The notes under the pieces are model-generated. The model was not told the DNA's origin. It searched no databases and saw nothing but the letters and a program-made list of their open reading frames with translations. This document shows positions 20,090 through 29,335 of a stretch of DNA of 64,000 nucleotides, piece by piece; positions within the stretch are counted from its first letter, which is position 1; each line of letters starts with the position of its first letter. The stretch is from Shouchella clausii (lineage in GTDB: Bacteria; Bacillota; Bacilli; Bacillales; Bacillaceae_D). The DNA lies in assembly GCF_001598215.1 (NCBI RefSeq), contig NZ_BCXJ01000001.1, positions 1,116,001-1,180,000 on the forward strand, given 5' to 3'. The translations under genes and the position numbers were made by a program.

Positions 20090-20282
20090 TCAATGTCGTC
20101 CTTTCTGTATGGCTTAAGTCTCTATCTAGTATAAAATGGCTTAGCCGGTAATAGAAGAAAAAACAACAAAATTCCCTAAAATTCTGTACCAGTCGTGTAA
20201 ATGGGGGAAAGAATGTTTACTTCTACGGCACTTTCCGGTAGTATTATCACCATTGTCAATACATGAATCAGGGGGAGAGGAA

Positions 20283-21311
20283 ATGGGCGAGCAAACACCA
20301 CAGCGCACGCCATTTTTTTCCGTATTGCTCGTCTTGCGCAACGAAGAAGCTTATATTGGTCGTCTACTTGAGCAAGTGCTTAACCAGCAACGTCACGGTT
20401 TTGAGATGGAGCTAATTGTGGTAGACGGCCATTCGACGGACAATACACGAGAAATTGTAAGATCATACCAACAGAAGCACTCGATCATTAAATTGGTCGA
20501 TAATCCGAAACAAACGCTTCCAGTCGGCTGGAACTTAGCGATTAAGGAAGCTTCAGGGGAGTACGTTCTCCGGATTGATGGCCATACATCGATTCCTGAT
20601 GACTTTCTGCTCCGCTATGCGAAGGTGATTCGTAAACAGCCTGATGCAGATGTCGTAGGCGGCATCATCGAGTCTAAAGGCGAGGGCGCACAAGGTTGCA
20701 TAAATGAATATGTATATTCCCATCCTTTTGGCGTCGGCAACTCTAAATTCCGTACATTGGCTAGTGACCAAGTTTGGGAAGGCTTTGTCGACACAGTGCC
20801 ATATGGCGCTTACAAACGAAGCGTATTTCAAGAAGTCGGCTATTTTAAGGAGCGGCTAAAACGAAACGAAGACTTGGAATTCCACAAACGGATGCGTGCG
20901 GCTGGAAAAACATTTTTTCTTTCGACAACCATTTGTTCTACTTACTATGTCAGAAGCACAATAGGCGGCCTAATAGACAAGTCGCTAGGCGACGGCATGT
21001 GGACGATTATCGCCAACCGTGTGACGCCTGGTTCCCTTGGAAACCGCCACAAAGCGCCGTTATTTGCGTTTATAGCCGGTCTCGCACTGCTGGTGGTCTC
21101 CTTTTTTCATTCGGGGTTTGCGTTGTTTTTTGCTCTATGTGTAATCGCCTATATCGGCGCCAGTGCCTATGCTTCAATCGGTTTTGTAAGGAAGAAAGGC
21201 TGGAAATGGTTGCTTCCATGCATGGGGACATTTTTTTGTCTTCATTTTTTCCGTGGCTATGGATCATTTAAAGCTTTCTTTACAAAAGCGTACTGGACGG
21301 CTGGCCGTTAA
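20283..21311 (+). CDS. GT2 glycosyltransferase, ExoA-like, with C-terminal membrane segments
   Basis: Family 2 glycosyltransferase of 342 residues. SVLLVLRNEEAYIGRLLEQVL and the Asp-rich VVDGHSTDN form the nucleotide-sugar site, with LRIDGHTSIPDDF as the DxD-like region. About three hydrophobic helices occupy residues 255-335. It resembles succinoglycan ExoA-type enzymes that extend a lipid-linked repeat unit on the cytoplasmic face. ATG 20283 follows GGGGGAGAGGAA; upstream in-frame codons lack a ribosome site. It is the first gene of the polymer cluster. Confidence 0.88.
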   Translation: MGEQTPQRTPFFSVLLVLRNEEAYIGRLLEQVLNQQRHGFEMELIVVDGHSTDNTREIVRSYQQKHSIIKLVDNPKQTLPVGWNLAIKEASGEYVLRIDGHTSIPDDFLLRYAKVIRKQPDADVVGGIIESKGEGAQGCINEYVYSHPFGVGNSKFRTLASDQVWEGFVDTVPYGAYKRSVFQEVGYFKERLKRNEDLEFHKRMRAAGKTFFLSTTICSTYYVRSTIGGLIDKSLGDGMWTIIANRVTPGSLGNRHKAPLFAFIAGLALLVVSFFHSGFALFFALCVIAYIGASAYASIGFVRKKGWKWLLPCMGTFFCLHFFRGYGSFKAFFTKAYWTAGR

Positions 21312-21459
21312 AAGTGCGACTGCCGCCCTTCATTGCCAATATGAGAAAATATCGAGTAGGTGTGGATTTTCATTGAATGTTAAGGATCTGTAAAGACTTT
21401 CTTATATCCGTATGCTAAAATGTCGTTAGACGAAAACTACGAAACTAGGAGTCATGCAA

Positions 21460-22836
21460 ATGCCTACTATGATCCCAAATCGAATGACCCGCGGCTTAAC
21501 GCTGTTTGTCGATTTGCTACTTATTATTTTTTCATATGGCTTAGCCTTTTCGATTTTAAGGGGCCAGATGACGCCAAAGAACTACGAGGCATTTGGCTCA
21601 GTGGCTCCTTGGATTTTGCTTATTAGTGTGCTGTTTCTCGGCATTTATGAATTGGACCGTCTTGTCCAGCATGATCTGTGGGATCTCGTCCGCAAATTGG
21701 CGATTTCTTTGACATTCATAATGCTATTGACAATGACTGTGTCATTCTTTTTCCGGGAATTCGCATTGCCTCGTTCCGTTTTGCTTCTTGCCCATGTGCT
21801 TGCTTTTATTTTGTTGCTTATTTGGAAAGGGGCCTATACGAAATACAGCCAGCTTTCGCGAAAAGGAAAAGTTATGTTTATCGGCTCGGAGGAAGAGTTT
21901 GCCGAAATGGAACATAGCCTGTCGACATTCTTATCGAAAAGCAGCTACGTCAGATGGTACGATAAACGCGAGTCGCTTGCCCAACTACGGACAAAGCTAA
22001 TGCAATACGATGTCGTCTTTCTCGGTTCAGGGTTAGACGAAGGCAAGAAGGACCGTCTCATGTTCCATGCGATGAAAAAGAAAAAACTTGTGTACGTTGT
22101 GCCGAAAGTAAACGATATGCTTTTAATGAATACATCGGTTACGACAATGGATGATACGATGGTCATGCAAGTAAAGCCTTTTACGTTAACGTTAACGCAA
22201 CTGCTCATTAAACGGGCTGTCGACATTGCTGCATCAAGTGTGATGCTGATCGCCACGCTGCCGGTCATGCTCTTAACAGCGATCGCGATTAAGTTGGAAG
22301 ATGGCGGGCCGATTTTCTTTAAACAAGAGCGGCTAGGGAAAAACCATCAACCGTTTAACATTTTAAAATTCCGCTCAATGGTTATGGACGCAGAGGCCAA
22401 AACAGGACCTACATTAGCTAAATCAGATGATGATCGGATTACGAAAACAGGCAAGTTCATCCGCAAAACGCGGATTGATGAGCTGCCGCAACTGATCAAT
22501 GTTTTGATCGGCGACATGTCTTTAGTCGGCCCTCGCCCAGAACGGGATTTCTTTGCAGAAAAGTTCCAGCGCGAGAACAAATGGTTCAACTACCGCCACG
22601 CGGTTAAACCAGGAATTACCGGTTATGCCCAAGTGATGGGGAAATATACGACGAACGTTGATAAAAAGTTGAAATTTGACTTACACTATATTCGCAACTA
22701 TTCGTTTTGGCTGGACTGCATTATTTTAATGCAAACGATCTTGGTTGTCATTAATAAAGCGAAGTCAGAAGGGGAAGCAGCGCCGCCAAAAGCGAGCCGT
22801 GTATACCGCAAAAGCGAAAAAGTGTCCGTGAAGTAA
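21460..22836 (+). CDS. polyprenyl glycosylphosphotransferase (WbaP/Wzx-linked initiating sugar transferase)
   Basis: Membrane enzyme of 458 residues that loads the first sugar-1-phosphate on undecaprenyl phosphate. The N-terminal half has four to five membrane helices and a CoA-binding-like linker. The C-terminal bacterial sugar transferase domain (about 250-440) begins KRAVDIAASSVMLI and contains DGGPIFFKQERLG, KFRSM and GPRPERD. ATG 21460 is 8 bases after AGGAG; the nearer ATG 21454 would be too close. Its presence implies a repeat-unit polymer beside the teichoic-type genes. Confidence 0.92.
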   Translation: MPTMIPNRMTRGLTLFVDLLLIIFSYGLAFSILRGQMTPKNYEAFGSVAPWILLISVLFLGIYELDRLVQHDLWDLVRKLAISLTFIMLLTMTVSFFFREFALPRSVLLLAHVLAFILLLIWKGAYTKYSQLSRKGKVMFIGSEEEFAEMEHSLSTFLSKSSYVRWYDKRESLAQLRTKLMQYDVVFLGSGLDEGKKDRLMFHAMKKKKLVYVVPKVNDMLLMNTSVTTMDDTMVMQVKPFTLTLTQLLIKRAVDIAASSVMLIATLPVMLLTAIAIKLEDGGPIFFKQERLGKNHQPFNILKFRSMVMDAEAKTGPTLAKSDDDRITKTGKFIRKTRIDELPQLINVLIGDMSLVGPRPERDFFAEKFQRENKWFNYRHAVKPGITGYAQVMGKYTTNVDKKLKFDLHYIRNYSFWLDCIILMQTILVVINKAKSEGEAAPPKASRVYRKSEKVSVK

Positions 22837-22906
22837 GCCCCATTTCGGCAATGGCGATAACCGCCGATAAAAGACTGACTATGATGAACGTGATGCGAAT
22901 AAGACC

Positions 22907-22945
22907 ATATCCCCGCGATGATTTGTGGGGATATCTGTTTGTTTG
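22907..22945 (+). terminator. possible terminator after the initiating transferase
   Basis: ATATCCCC (22907-22914) / GGGGATAT (22927-22934) followed by CTGTTTGTTT. The stem is short and T-rich but not a pure T tract, so read-through into the TagF-like gene is likely. Confidence 0.45.
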
Positions 22946-22954
22946 GGGGAAACA

Positions 22955-24148
22955 ATGCGAAAAAAAATCAAACAGCTTCCTATAATAAGGATGCTTTCCA
23001 GATTTGTGTTTGCCTGTTTTGCGTGCCTGCCGGCCAAAAAAAAGCTTGTTATGTTTGAAAGTTTTTCAGGCAAGCAATATTCATGCAATCCACGGGCGAT
23101 TTATGAATACATGCGCTCCCATGACATGCCCTATGAACTTGTCTGGAGCGTCAATCAAGATCATATTGGCAAGTTTGAAGCACAGCAAATTCCATATGTA
23201 CGGCGCCTTAGTTTAAAATGGTTTTATTATATGGCCCGTGCTGGCTTTTGGGTGACTAACAGCCGAATGCCCAATTGGGTGCCAAAACCGGCCCATACTA
23301 CGTATATACAGACTTGGCACGGTACGCCGCTGAAAAAACTAGTCGGCGATATGGAACAGGTTCGTATGCCTGGCATATCAAAATCAACGTATATAAAAAA
23401 TTTCCAAACTGAAGCAAGCCATTGGGATTATTTGCTGTCGCCTAACCCATATTCTACCGCGATCTTTAGAAGGGCGTTTGCGTTCAACAAACAAATTTTA
23501 GAGACAGGTTACCCACGAAATGATATTCTGTATCAAGGAGATCTAGACGAAGCATCACGCCGCTTGCGGAAAAAGTACGGCATCGCGAACGGCAAGAACG
23601 TGATTTTGTATGCGCCAACATGGAGAGATCACCAACATTATGGGCTTGGGTCCTATAAATTCGATTTGCAGTTGGACTTAGATGAGCTGTTTGCGCGATT
23701 TGGCAATGATACGATTATTTTGTTGCGCCTCCATTCATTCATAAAGGAACAATTTGATTTAGACGCATACGGTGAATTTGTAAAAGACGTATCTGCGTTC
23801 CATGATATTAACGAACTTTACTTATTGTCGGATCTGTTAATCACGGATTACTCCTCTGTGTTTTTTGATTACGCCAATACACGGAAACCAATGATCTTTT
23901 TTGTCTATGACCTAGAAGAGTACCGTGATGAAGTCCGCGGCTTTTATTTTGACTTGGAGGCGGAAGCGCCGGGGCCGGTCGTGCGGACAACAGCAGAAGT
24001 AGCAGCAGCGATTGAGCAACTGAGCGCCGAAGGCACGAAACCCTATAAGGAAAAATACGAAGCCTTTATCGAGCGTTTTTGTCACTTGGAAGACGGTAAT
24101 GCGGCTAGTAGAGTTGTAACGGAAGTTTTCAAGGAGGAAGGTCTTTAA
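22955..24148 (+). CDS. CDP-glycerol glycerophosphotransferase (TagB/TagF-like)
   Basis: Peripheral membrane enzyme, 397 residues, that transfers glycerol phosphate from CDP-glycerol to a lipid-linked acceptor. Family motifs: SFSGKQYSCNPRAIYEYM, TWHGTPLKKL with the catalytic-type His, YAPTWRDH, and the substrate-phosphate site ITDYSSVFFDYA. It has only the catalytic domain, so it could be a primase (TagB-like) or a polymerase. ATG 22955 follows TGGGGGAAACA. Its last base overlaps the start of the CDP-alcohol transferase. Confidence 0.9.
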   Translation: MRKKIKQLPIIRMLSRFVFACFACLPAKKKLVMFESFSGKQYSCNPRAIYEYMRSHDMPYELVWSVNQDHIGKFEAQQIPYVRRLSLKWFYYMARAGFWVTNSRMPNWVPKPAHTTYIQTWHGTPLKKLVGDMEQVRMPGISKSTYIKNFQTEASHWDYLLSPNPYSTAIFRRAFAFNKQILETGYPRNDILYQGDLDEASRRLRKKYGIANGKNVILYAPTWRDHQHYGLGSYKFDLQLDLDELFARFGNDTIILLRLHSFIKEQFDLDAYGEFVKDVSAFHDINELYLLSDLLITDYSSVFFDYANTRKPMIFFVYDLEEYRDEVRGFYFDLEAEAPGPVVRTTAEVAAAIEQLSAEGTKPYKEKYEAFIERFCHLEDGNAASRVVTEVFKEEGL

Positions 24149-24900
24149 TGGAGAATACTAAACTCCCCACCACGTGGCTCGATACAAAGGCGATCCGCGC
24201 CTACCGTCAACAAGCGCAATCCTATAGTACCAAAGAAGATCTGTGGTCTTGGTATGTATTGCGGCGACTCTCCATCTATGTCACAATTGTGTTTTTAAAG
24301 TGGAAATGGACGCCAAATGCAGTAAGCTGGATGAGCGCTTTCTTTGTGGCTTTCTCGGGTTTTTGGCTATTGCAGGCTACTCCAGCTGCATTTATTGTTG
24401 CTTTTTTCTGTTATAACATAGGCTATTTGTTTGATTGCGTCGATGGGGAAATGGCGAGAATTTCCAATAACACATCAAAGAAAGGCTACTTTATCGACTT
24501 GCTCATCCAAGGAGCAACGCTCCCTGTGTATTTGGCCATGCCCCTGTCACTGATGGTGGCCTTAGAGTATGTGCAATTGGATTCAGTCGGGCGAGGTATC
24601 CTTTATCTGCTCATCGTTTTAATCATCATGGCGTTATTCGTACCGATTGCCTACCAGCTTACACATTCGCAATCGCCAAATGCACGTGACCCAGTCAATA
24701 AAATTCGTACAAAAGGGCTTCTATTTGAGGCTGCTGGCGTGTTGTTAGGTTTGCCAGGTTTCTTTTTCGTCTTGGCGCTAATTACGATGTTGACAGGGAT
24801 TCAGCCTACAACTGCGCAAAGTTGGTATATCGGCGGCTTTTTGCTCGTATTTGCCTTAAAAGTATGTGCCCGTTTTTTCTTAACGGTGCGAAGCTTTTAA
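24148..24900 (+). CDS. CDP-alcohol phosphatidyltransferase-like membrane protein, last motif Asp replaced by Gln
   Basis: Integral-membrane protein of 250 residues, about six helices, of the family that exchanges CMP for an alcohol using a CDP-linked donor. The motif D(x2)DG(x2)AR(x8)G(x3)D(x3)D is kept at D96, D99-G100, A103-R104, G113 and D117, but the final position is Q121 (codon CAA at 24508-24510). That Asp is the general base in studied members. TAATG overlap with the TagF-like gene implies coupling. A CDP-glycerol-related substrate is likely from context; activity is uncertain. Confidence 0.85.
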   Translation: MENTKLPTTWLDTKAIRAYRQQAQSYSTKEDLWSWYVLRRLSIYVTIVFLKWKWTPNAVSWMSAFFVAFSGFWLLQATPAAFIVAFFCYNIGYLFDCVDGEMARISNNTSKKGYFIDLLIQGATLPVYLAMPLSLMVALEYVQLDSVGRGILYLLIVLIIMALFVPIAYQLTHSQSPNARDPVNKIRTKGLLFEAAGVLLGLPGFFFVLALITMLTGIQPTTAQSWYIGGFLLVFALKVCARFFLTVRSF

Positions 24901-24948
24901 TTCTACCGGATTTCCCCAAGAAATTACAAAATGCTTGCCTGTAAAATA

Positions 24949-24957
24949 TGCTATACT
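24949..24957 (+). promoter_or_regulatory. extended -10 promoter of tagD
   Basis: TGCTATACT (24949-24957) is an extended -10 (TGN plus TATACT). No good -35 lies 17 bases upstream, which is usual for extended -10 promoters. About 75 bases of leader precede tagD. Confidence 0.45.
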
Positions 24958-25034
24958 GATACTATTGCAAACTAAGTGTAGAATCGACTCGAACGATAGA
25001 AGAACCGCTACAGTGACCATAGGAGGAGAGCATC

Positions 25035-25433
25035 TTGAAAAAAGTAATTACGTACGGAACGTTTGATTTGCTCCATTGGGGCCATATTAATTTACTAAAA
25101 CGGGCAAAAGATTTAGGTGACTATTTGATTGTCGCCATTTCATCAGACGAGTTTAATGCCCTTAAACAAAAAGAAGCGTACCACAGTTTTGAAAACCGCA
25201 AAATGATCCTTGAAGCGATCCGTTATGTAGATGAAGTCATCCCTGAAAACACGTGGGAGCAAAAAGTGGAAGACGTACAAAAATATGATATCGATGTCTT
25301 TGTCATGGGAGACGATTGGAGAGGCAAATTTGACTTCTTAAAAGAGTATTGCGAAGTGGTCTATTTGCCGCGTACTGCTGGTATTTCGACGACAAAAATT
25401 AAGACGGAATTGCTAGAGGCGAAGCAAGGATAA
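25035..25433 (+). CDS. tagD: glycerol-3-phosphate cytidylyltransferase
   Basis: Makes CDP-glycerol from CTP and sn-glycerol-3-phosphate, the donor for teichoic acid synthesis. It has 132 residues with the nucleotidyltransferase HxGH site (LLHWGHINLLKRA), FVMGDDWRGKFD and the signature RTAGISTTKIK. TTG start at 25035 follows AGGAGGAGAG. It feeds the two TagF-like enzymes on either side. A terminator follows. Confidence 0.96.
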   Translation: MKKVITYGTFDLLHWGHINLLKRAKDLGDYLIVAISSDEFNALKQKEAYHSFENRKMILEAIRYVDEVIPENTWEQKVEDVQKYDIDVFVMGDDWRGKFDFLKEYCEVVYLPRTAGISTTKIKTELLEAKQG

Positions 25434-25464
25434 ATTCCCATTTAGAATTTCATACTAAGAAAGG

Positions 25465-25509
25465 GAGCTCCATGCTTTAATTTAGATTGAGTGTGGAGCT
25501 CATTTTTTT
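25465..25509 (+). terminator. rho-independent terminator of tagD
   Basis: GAGCTCCA (25465-25472) / TGGAGCTC (25494-25501) followed by A and eight T (25503-25510). Confidence 0.75.
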
Positions 25510-25532
25510 TCGAGGAAGGTGGCTTTATATAT

Positions 25533-27701
25533 ATGTACGAAATAAGCATTGTCACACCTGTAAGCCAACAAGACGAGAAATACATAAAACGTTGCTATGA
25601 GTCAGTAAAAGGGCAATTACAAGCAAACGTTGAATGGATTGTCATTTTAGAAGGGGATTCCCCCTTGGCAGAACAAGTTCAATTGGAGAACAGGGAAAAT
25701 CCAAATGTGGATGTAAAACTTGTAGTGGACACTGAATTAAAAAATGTCAACGAAAAGCGAAATAAAGGCATTGAGGTAGCAGCAGGGGAGTACCTCTATT
25801 TTTTAGATGTCGATGATTTGCTGCATGAGCACACCCTATATGTACTATTAGAGTCAGCAAAGTCCAATAGTGACTCTTACGATGTGGTGCTTGGAGCAAT
25901 AAAAGAAACGAATGTGTCCGTTCATCTACCTTCTTCCTATAGCAGGATGTTGAAGCGCCTTTTAGAAAACAGGATAGCGAAGCCGAAAACACTAGCGGTG
26001 AAAAAATACCGTGCTTCTGCTCTCAATACGCTTTTTAAGCGAAATTTTATTCTTGAGCATGGCATTTATTTTGAGGAGAATGTCCTTGGCTTTAGTGATA
26101 TTTTGTTTACTTCACAAGCATACACCAAAACGACGAAGGCCGTCGTGTACGACAAGGATGCCATTTATTTAAAATTGATCCGCAATGATCCAATTAATGA
26201 CCCGTCTATTGCGCAAGCGTTAAACGGCATTGAATGGTATCCCCAATCAATGGCACAAGCAATCGCTTCATTAGAAGACGGTCATCCGTTCAAAAACGTT
26301 TTGCTTAAACGTTTTTTAAAGGCTTACCACTATAAGTATTTAAACGGAATTTATAATGATGATCCAGATGACGTATATAAGGGCATTTGGGCTGACGCAT
26401 TCAAACGAATCGGGCTAGATCAATTTTCTTTTAGCCGCCCAATCCATCAAAAAGAAATCCAACATTTGTGTGAAGGTCAATATAACAAGGCCGCCCGAAT
26501 GGCAAATAGGCGCTTGAATTTCCGTACGTTGAAAAAGATTAAAAAGAAACCAGGATCATATCGGCGGGTTCTTTATCAAAAATGGTTTACAAAGAAACTG
26601 GCCATCAAGAAAGACTATATTTTGTATGAGAGCTTTTTAGGTAGAAACTATTCAGATAGCCCAAAATACATTTATGAGTATTTAAATCGCACCTACCCGG
26701 GTAAATACAAACATATATGGGTTTTTAATGATCCAGAGAGAGAAGAGCCTAAAGGGGTCGTGAAAGTAAAACGCTTTGGTTTAAAACATCTATACTTTAT
26801 GGCGAGAGCGAAATTCCACGTAAATAATATGCGTCAGCCTAAATGGTTTGTTAAACGGCCTGGACAAGTATTTCTTGCAACTTGGCATGGAACCCCTTTA
26901 AAAAAGTTAGTATTTGATATGAATGAAGTACATTCAGCTAACCCGAATTATAAAAAAGATTTTTATCTCCAATCGAGGGCGTGGGACTATCTTGTCTCTG
27001 CTAACCATTATTCGACTGAGATATTCAAACGGGCGTTCATGTTTGATAACGAGATATTGGAACATGGCTATCCAAGGAATGATTTGCTTTATGCAGAAAA
27101 TAAAGAACAAATCGCAGAGCAGCTGAAAGCTAAACTGCAGTTGCCAAAAGACAAAAAAATTGTCCTTTATGCTCCTACTTGGCGCGACGATGAATTTTAC
27201 AAACCAGGGCAATACAAATTTAAGTTACAACTTGATCTGGAAAAATTAAAAGCAGCGCTTGGAGATGAGTATTTCTTTATGATCCGCACGCATTATTTTA
27301 TAGCGGATAAGTTGGATTTCTCCGGGGTAGAGGATTTTGTCTATAATGCTTCACAATATGATGATGTGACCGAGCTTTATTTGTTGGCGGATGTTCTAAT
27401 TACTGACTATTCGTCTGTCTTCTTTGATTATGCAAACTTAAAACGACCGATCTTGTTCTTTACTTACGACCTTGAGAAGTACCGAGATACGTTGAGAGGT
27501 TTCTACATTGACCTTGAAACAGACGTGCCTGGCCCATTATTGAAGACAACCGATGAAATTATTGCTGCATTAGCAAACTTGAACGAAACCAAGGAGCTTT
27601 ATAGGGACAGAATAGAAGAATTCTATGATGAATATTGTCACTTGGATGATGGCCGTGCCTCTGAAAAAATTGCTGAAAAAGTGATTGTTTCTGCAAAATA
27701 A
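25533..27701 (+). CDS. fused GT2 glycosyltransferase and TagF-type glycerophosphotransferase
   Basis: Two-domain enzyme of 722 residues. Residues about 3-220 are a GT2 domain (ISIVTPVSQQDEKYIKRCYE; FLDVDDLLHEHTLY as DxD). Residues about 350-720 are a CDP-glycerol glycerophosphotransferase domain with TWHGTPLKKLVFDM, YAPTWRDDEFY and ITDYSSVFFDYA, very like the gene at 22955. It could alternate sugar and glycerol-phosphate addition to one chain. ATG 25533 follows GAGGAAGGTGG. The gene looks AT-richer than its neighbours. B. subtilis TagF is similar in length but has no such GT2 domain. Confidence 0.9.
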   Translation: MYEISIVTPVSQQDEKYIKRCYESVKGQLQANVEWIVILEGDSPLAEQVQLENRENPNVDVKLVVDTELKNVNEKRNKGIEVAAGEYLYFLDVDDLLHEHTLYVLLESAKSNSDSYDVVLGAIKETNVSVHLPSSYSRMLKRLLENRIAKPKTLAVKKYRASALNTLFKRNFILEHGIYFEENVLGFSDILFTSQAYTKTTKAVVYDKDAIYLKLIRNDPINDPSIAQALNGIEWYPQSMAQAIASLEDGHPFKNVLLKRFLKAYHYKYLNGIYNDDPDDVYKGIWADAFKRIGLDQFSFSRPIHQKEIQHLCEGQYNKAARMANRRLNFRTLKKIKKKPGSYRRVLYQKWFTKKLAIKKDYILYESFLGRNYSDSPKYIYEYLNRTYPGKYKHIWVFNDPEREEPKGVVKVKRFGLKHLYFMARAKFHVNNMRQPKWFVKRPGQVFLATWHGTPLKKLVFDMNEVHSANPNYKKDFYLQSRAWDYLVSANHYSTEIFKRAFMFDNEILEHGYPRNDLLYAENKEQIAEQLKAKLQLPKDKKIVLYAPTWRDDEFYKPGQYKFKLQLDLEKLKAALGDEYFFMIRTHYFIADKLDFSGVEDFVYNASQYDDVTELYLLADVLITDYSSVFFDYANLKRPILFFTYDLEKYRDTLRGFYIDLETDVPGPLLKTTDEIIAALANLNETKELYRDRIEEFYDEYCHLDDGRASEKIAEKVIVSAK

Positions 27702-27740
27702 AGGCCATCTATTAAGAGGTGCAGATAGGAGTGGGGAAAA

Positions 27741-29285
27741 ATGGGTATCTTCAATTTATTCTCTAAAAAGGAAGATGAAAAAGCGTACTACAACAAGGTG
27801 GATTACTCGATATTAAATGAAGCAGCGCTGAGGACAGACACGAAGGTGTCTGTAGTAGTGCCTGTATATAATGCGATCGCCTACTTAGAGAAGACAGTTG
27901 ATTCAATTATTAAGCAAACGATTGGGTTTGAAAACATAACGTGCATCCTTGTCGACGATGGTTCAAATGACGGTTCAAGGGAATTGTTGAAGAGTTACTC
28001 AGAAACCTACGAGAATATCGTTAGCATTTTTCTGGGAACGAACACTGGTACCCCAGCGTTTCCGAGGAACTTGGGAACGCATTTGGCAAATTCGAAGTAC
28101 ATTATGTATGTAGACGCAGATGATTGGCTTTCGTTAGATGGCATTCAAATTTTGTATGATTTGTTAGAAGAGACAAATGGAAAATATGCCGTTGGAAAGT
28201 CCATTCAAGTTGACTCAAAAGGACAAAAGGTTATTGGAAGATACGAATCAAGTAAAGTCAGGCACAATGTCTCCCCTTTTTCGATCAAGCATTTGTTTTA
28301 CCATTTAGGGCCAAGAGCACGGATGATGAGTTTAGATTTAATCAAACATCATAAAATCCGTTATCCAGAAATGAAGTTTGCTGAGGACAAGCAATTTTTT
28401 ATAGATGTGATTTTGGCTGCAGGAGAAATCTCGACAACAACCGAGACAATTTATTATTTAAATCGAATCGATGACAACAATTCACTAACAAAACAAACGG
28501 ATATCGGCGAGAAAATGGACTCGAACATTAAAGTTCTAAAATACGTATTAAATAAGAAGCTGGAGCCAGAAAAAGAAAAAAACATCGTCAACCGCTTAAT
28601 TGAATTTGACTGCATTACTAGGCTTTTTGACCGGAAACACTTTATAAAAAGCAAAGATAAACAAATGTATTACGACAAATTCCATGAGGCAATGGGCATT
28701 TTCAAAAAGGCCAAACGCCCTTATGAAATTAGAGAGACGATTATTAAGCCAATAAACGTTATTTATTTTGACTTGGCAATGGCAAAGGATTATGGCACGC
28801 TAGAAGCATTGGCAAAATGGTCGAAAAAAGGCGGAGAAACAAAACAGATTATAGAGAACGGGCATCCTTACAACGTTGCTGTATTGGAAAATGGGAAAGA
28901 ATTGAAAATTCCTGTTCGGTTAAAAGCGGAATTGGATACAGAAATGCAAGACCAAGAAAAAATTCAACTGAAAATTAAACTGACTGGCCATTCCCTGCCT
29001 CCGATTGAAGGAGTTGCCTTAATAGACAGAGCCAATGTGGAGAATGTCTACCAGCTACCGAATGCAGTAAAACAGAAAGAGGACTCTGTGGTGGTTTCAC
29101 TAAAAATGGAAGAATTAACCGTTCTTCCAAAAGGCTCATACGAGTTTGCCCTTATGTATGAGGACTATGAAAAGAAACTAGTTAAAAAACGAACGGAAAC
29201 CACATTGACTGCTAAACTTGATAACGGCAAAAAGTTTAATCTGTATAAAACAATCAACAACAATATAGGCGTTAAAGTAAAATAA
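27741..29285 (+). CDS. GT2 glycosyltransferase resembling TarS-type wall teichoic acid glycosyltransferases
   Basis: 514 residues. The GT2 domain is about 35-260: [32 protein letters not shown], the Pro/Arg loop GTPAFPRN and YVDADDW as DxD. A linker and an Ig-like beta C-terminal region (about 380-514) follow, an arrangement like Staphylococcus TarS, which glycosylates teichoic acid. No signal peptide is seen, so it acts inside. RBS AGGAGTGGGG precedes ATG 27741. The role as decorator of the glycerol-phosphate polymer is inferred from family and context. Confidence 0.85.
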   Translation: MGIFNLFSKKEDEKAYYNKVDYSILNEAALRTDTKVSVVVPVYNAIAYLEKTVDSIIKQTIGFENITCILVDDGSNDGSRELLKSYSETYENIVSIFLGTNTGTPAFPRNLGTHLANSKYIMYVDADDWLSLDGIQILYDLLEETNGKYAVGKSIQVDSKGQKVIGRYESSKVRHNVSPFSIKHLFYHLGPRARMMSLDLIKHHKIRYPEMKFAEDKQFFIDVILAAGEISTTTETIYYLNRIDDNNSLTKQTDIGEKMDSNIKVLKYVLNKKLEPEKEKNIVNRLIEFDCITRLFDRKHFIKSKDKQMYYDKFHEAMGIFKKAKRPYEIRETIIKPINVIYFDLAMAKDYGTLEALAKWSKKGGETKQIIENGHPYNVAVLENGKELKIPVRLKAELDTEMQDQEKIQLKIKLTGHSLPPIEGVALIDRANVENVYQLPNAVKQKEDSVVVSLKMEELTVLPKGSYEFALMYEDYEKKLVKKRTETTLTAKLDNGKKFNLYKTINNNIGVKVK

Positions 29286-29299
29286 CCGACCAATTAAAA

Positions 29300-29308
29300 T
29301 GGTATAAT
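29300..29308 (+). promoter_or_regulatory. extended -10 promoter of gtaB
   Basis: TGGTATAAT (29300-29308) is a consensus extended -10. It lies 28 bases before the gtaB ATG, so the leader is short. It gives gtaB a transcript independent of the upstream GT genes. Confidence 0.5.
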
Positions 29309-29335
29309 GGCCTGCCGGTAAAGGAGTTTTTCGAA

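Noticed and set aside
22837-22954. Complete transcription stop between the initiating transferase and the TagF-like gene
   Set aside because: The hairpin has only an 8-base stem and an interrupted T stretch, so the genes may still be co-transcribed; it is given only as a possible terminator.
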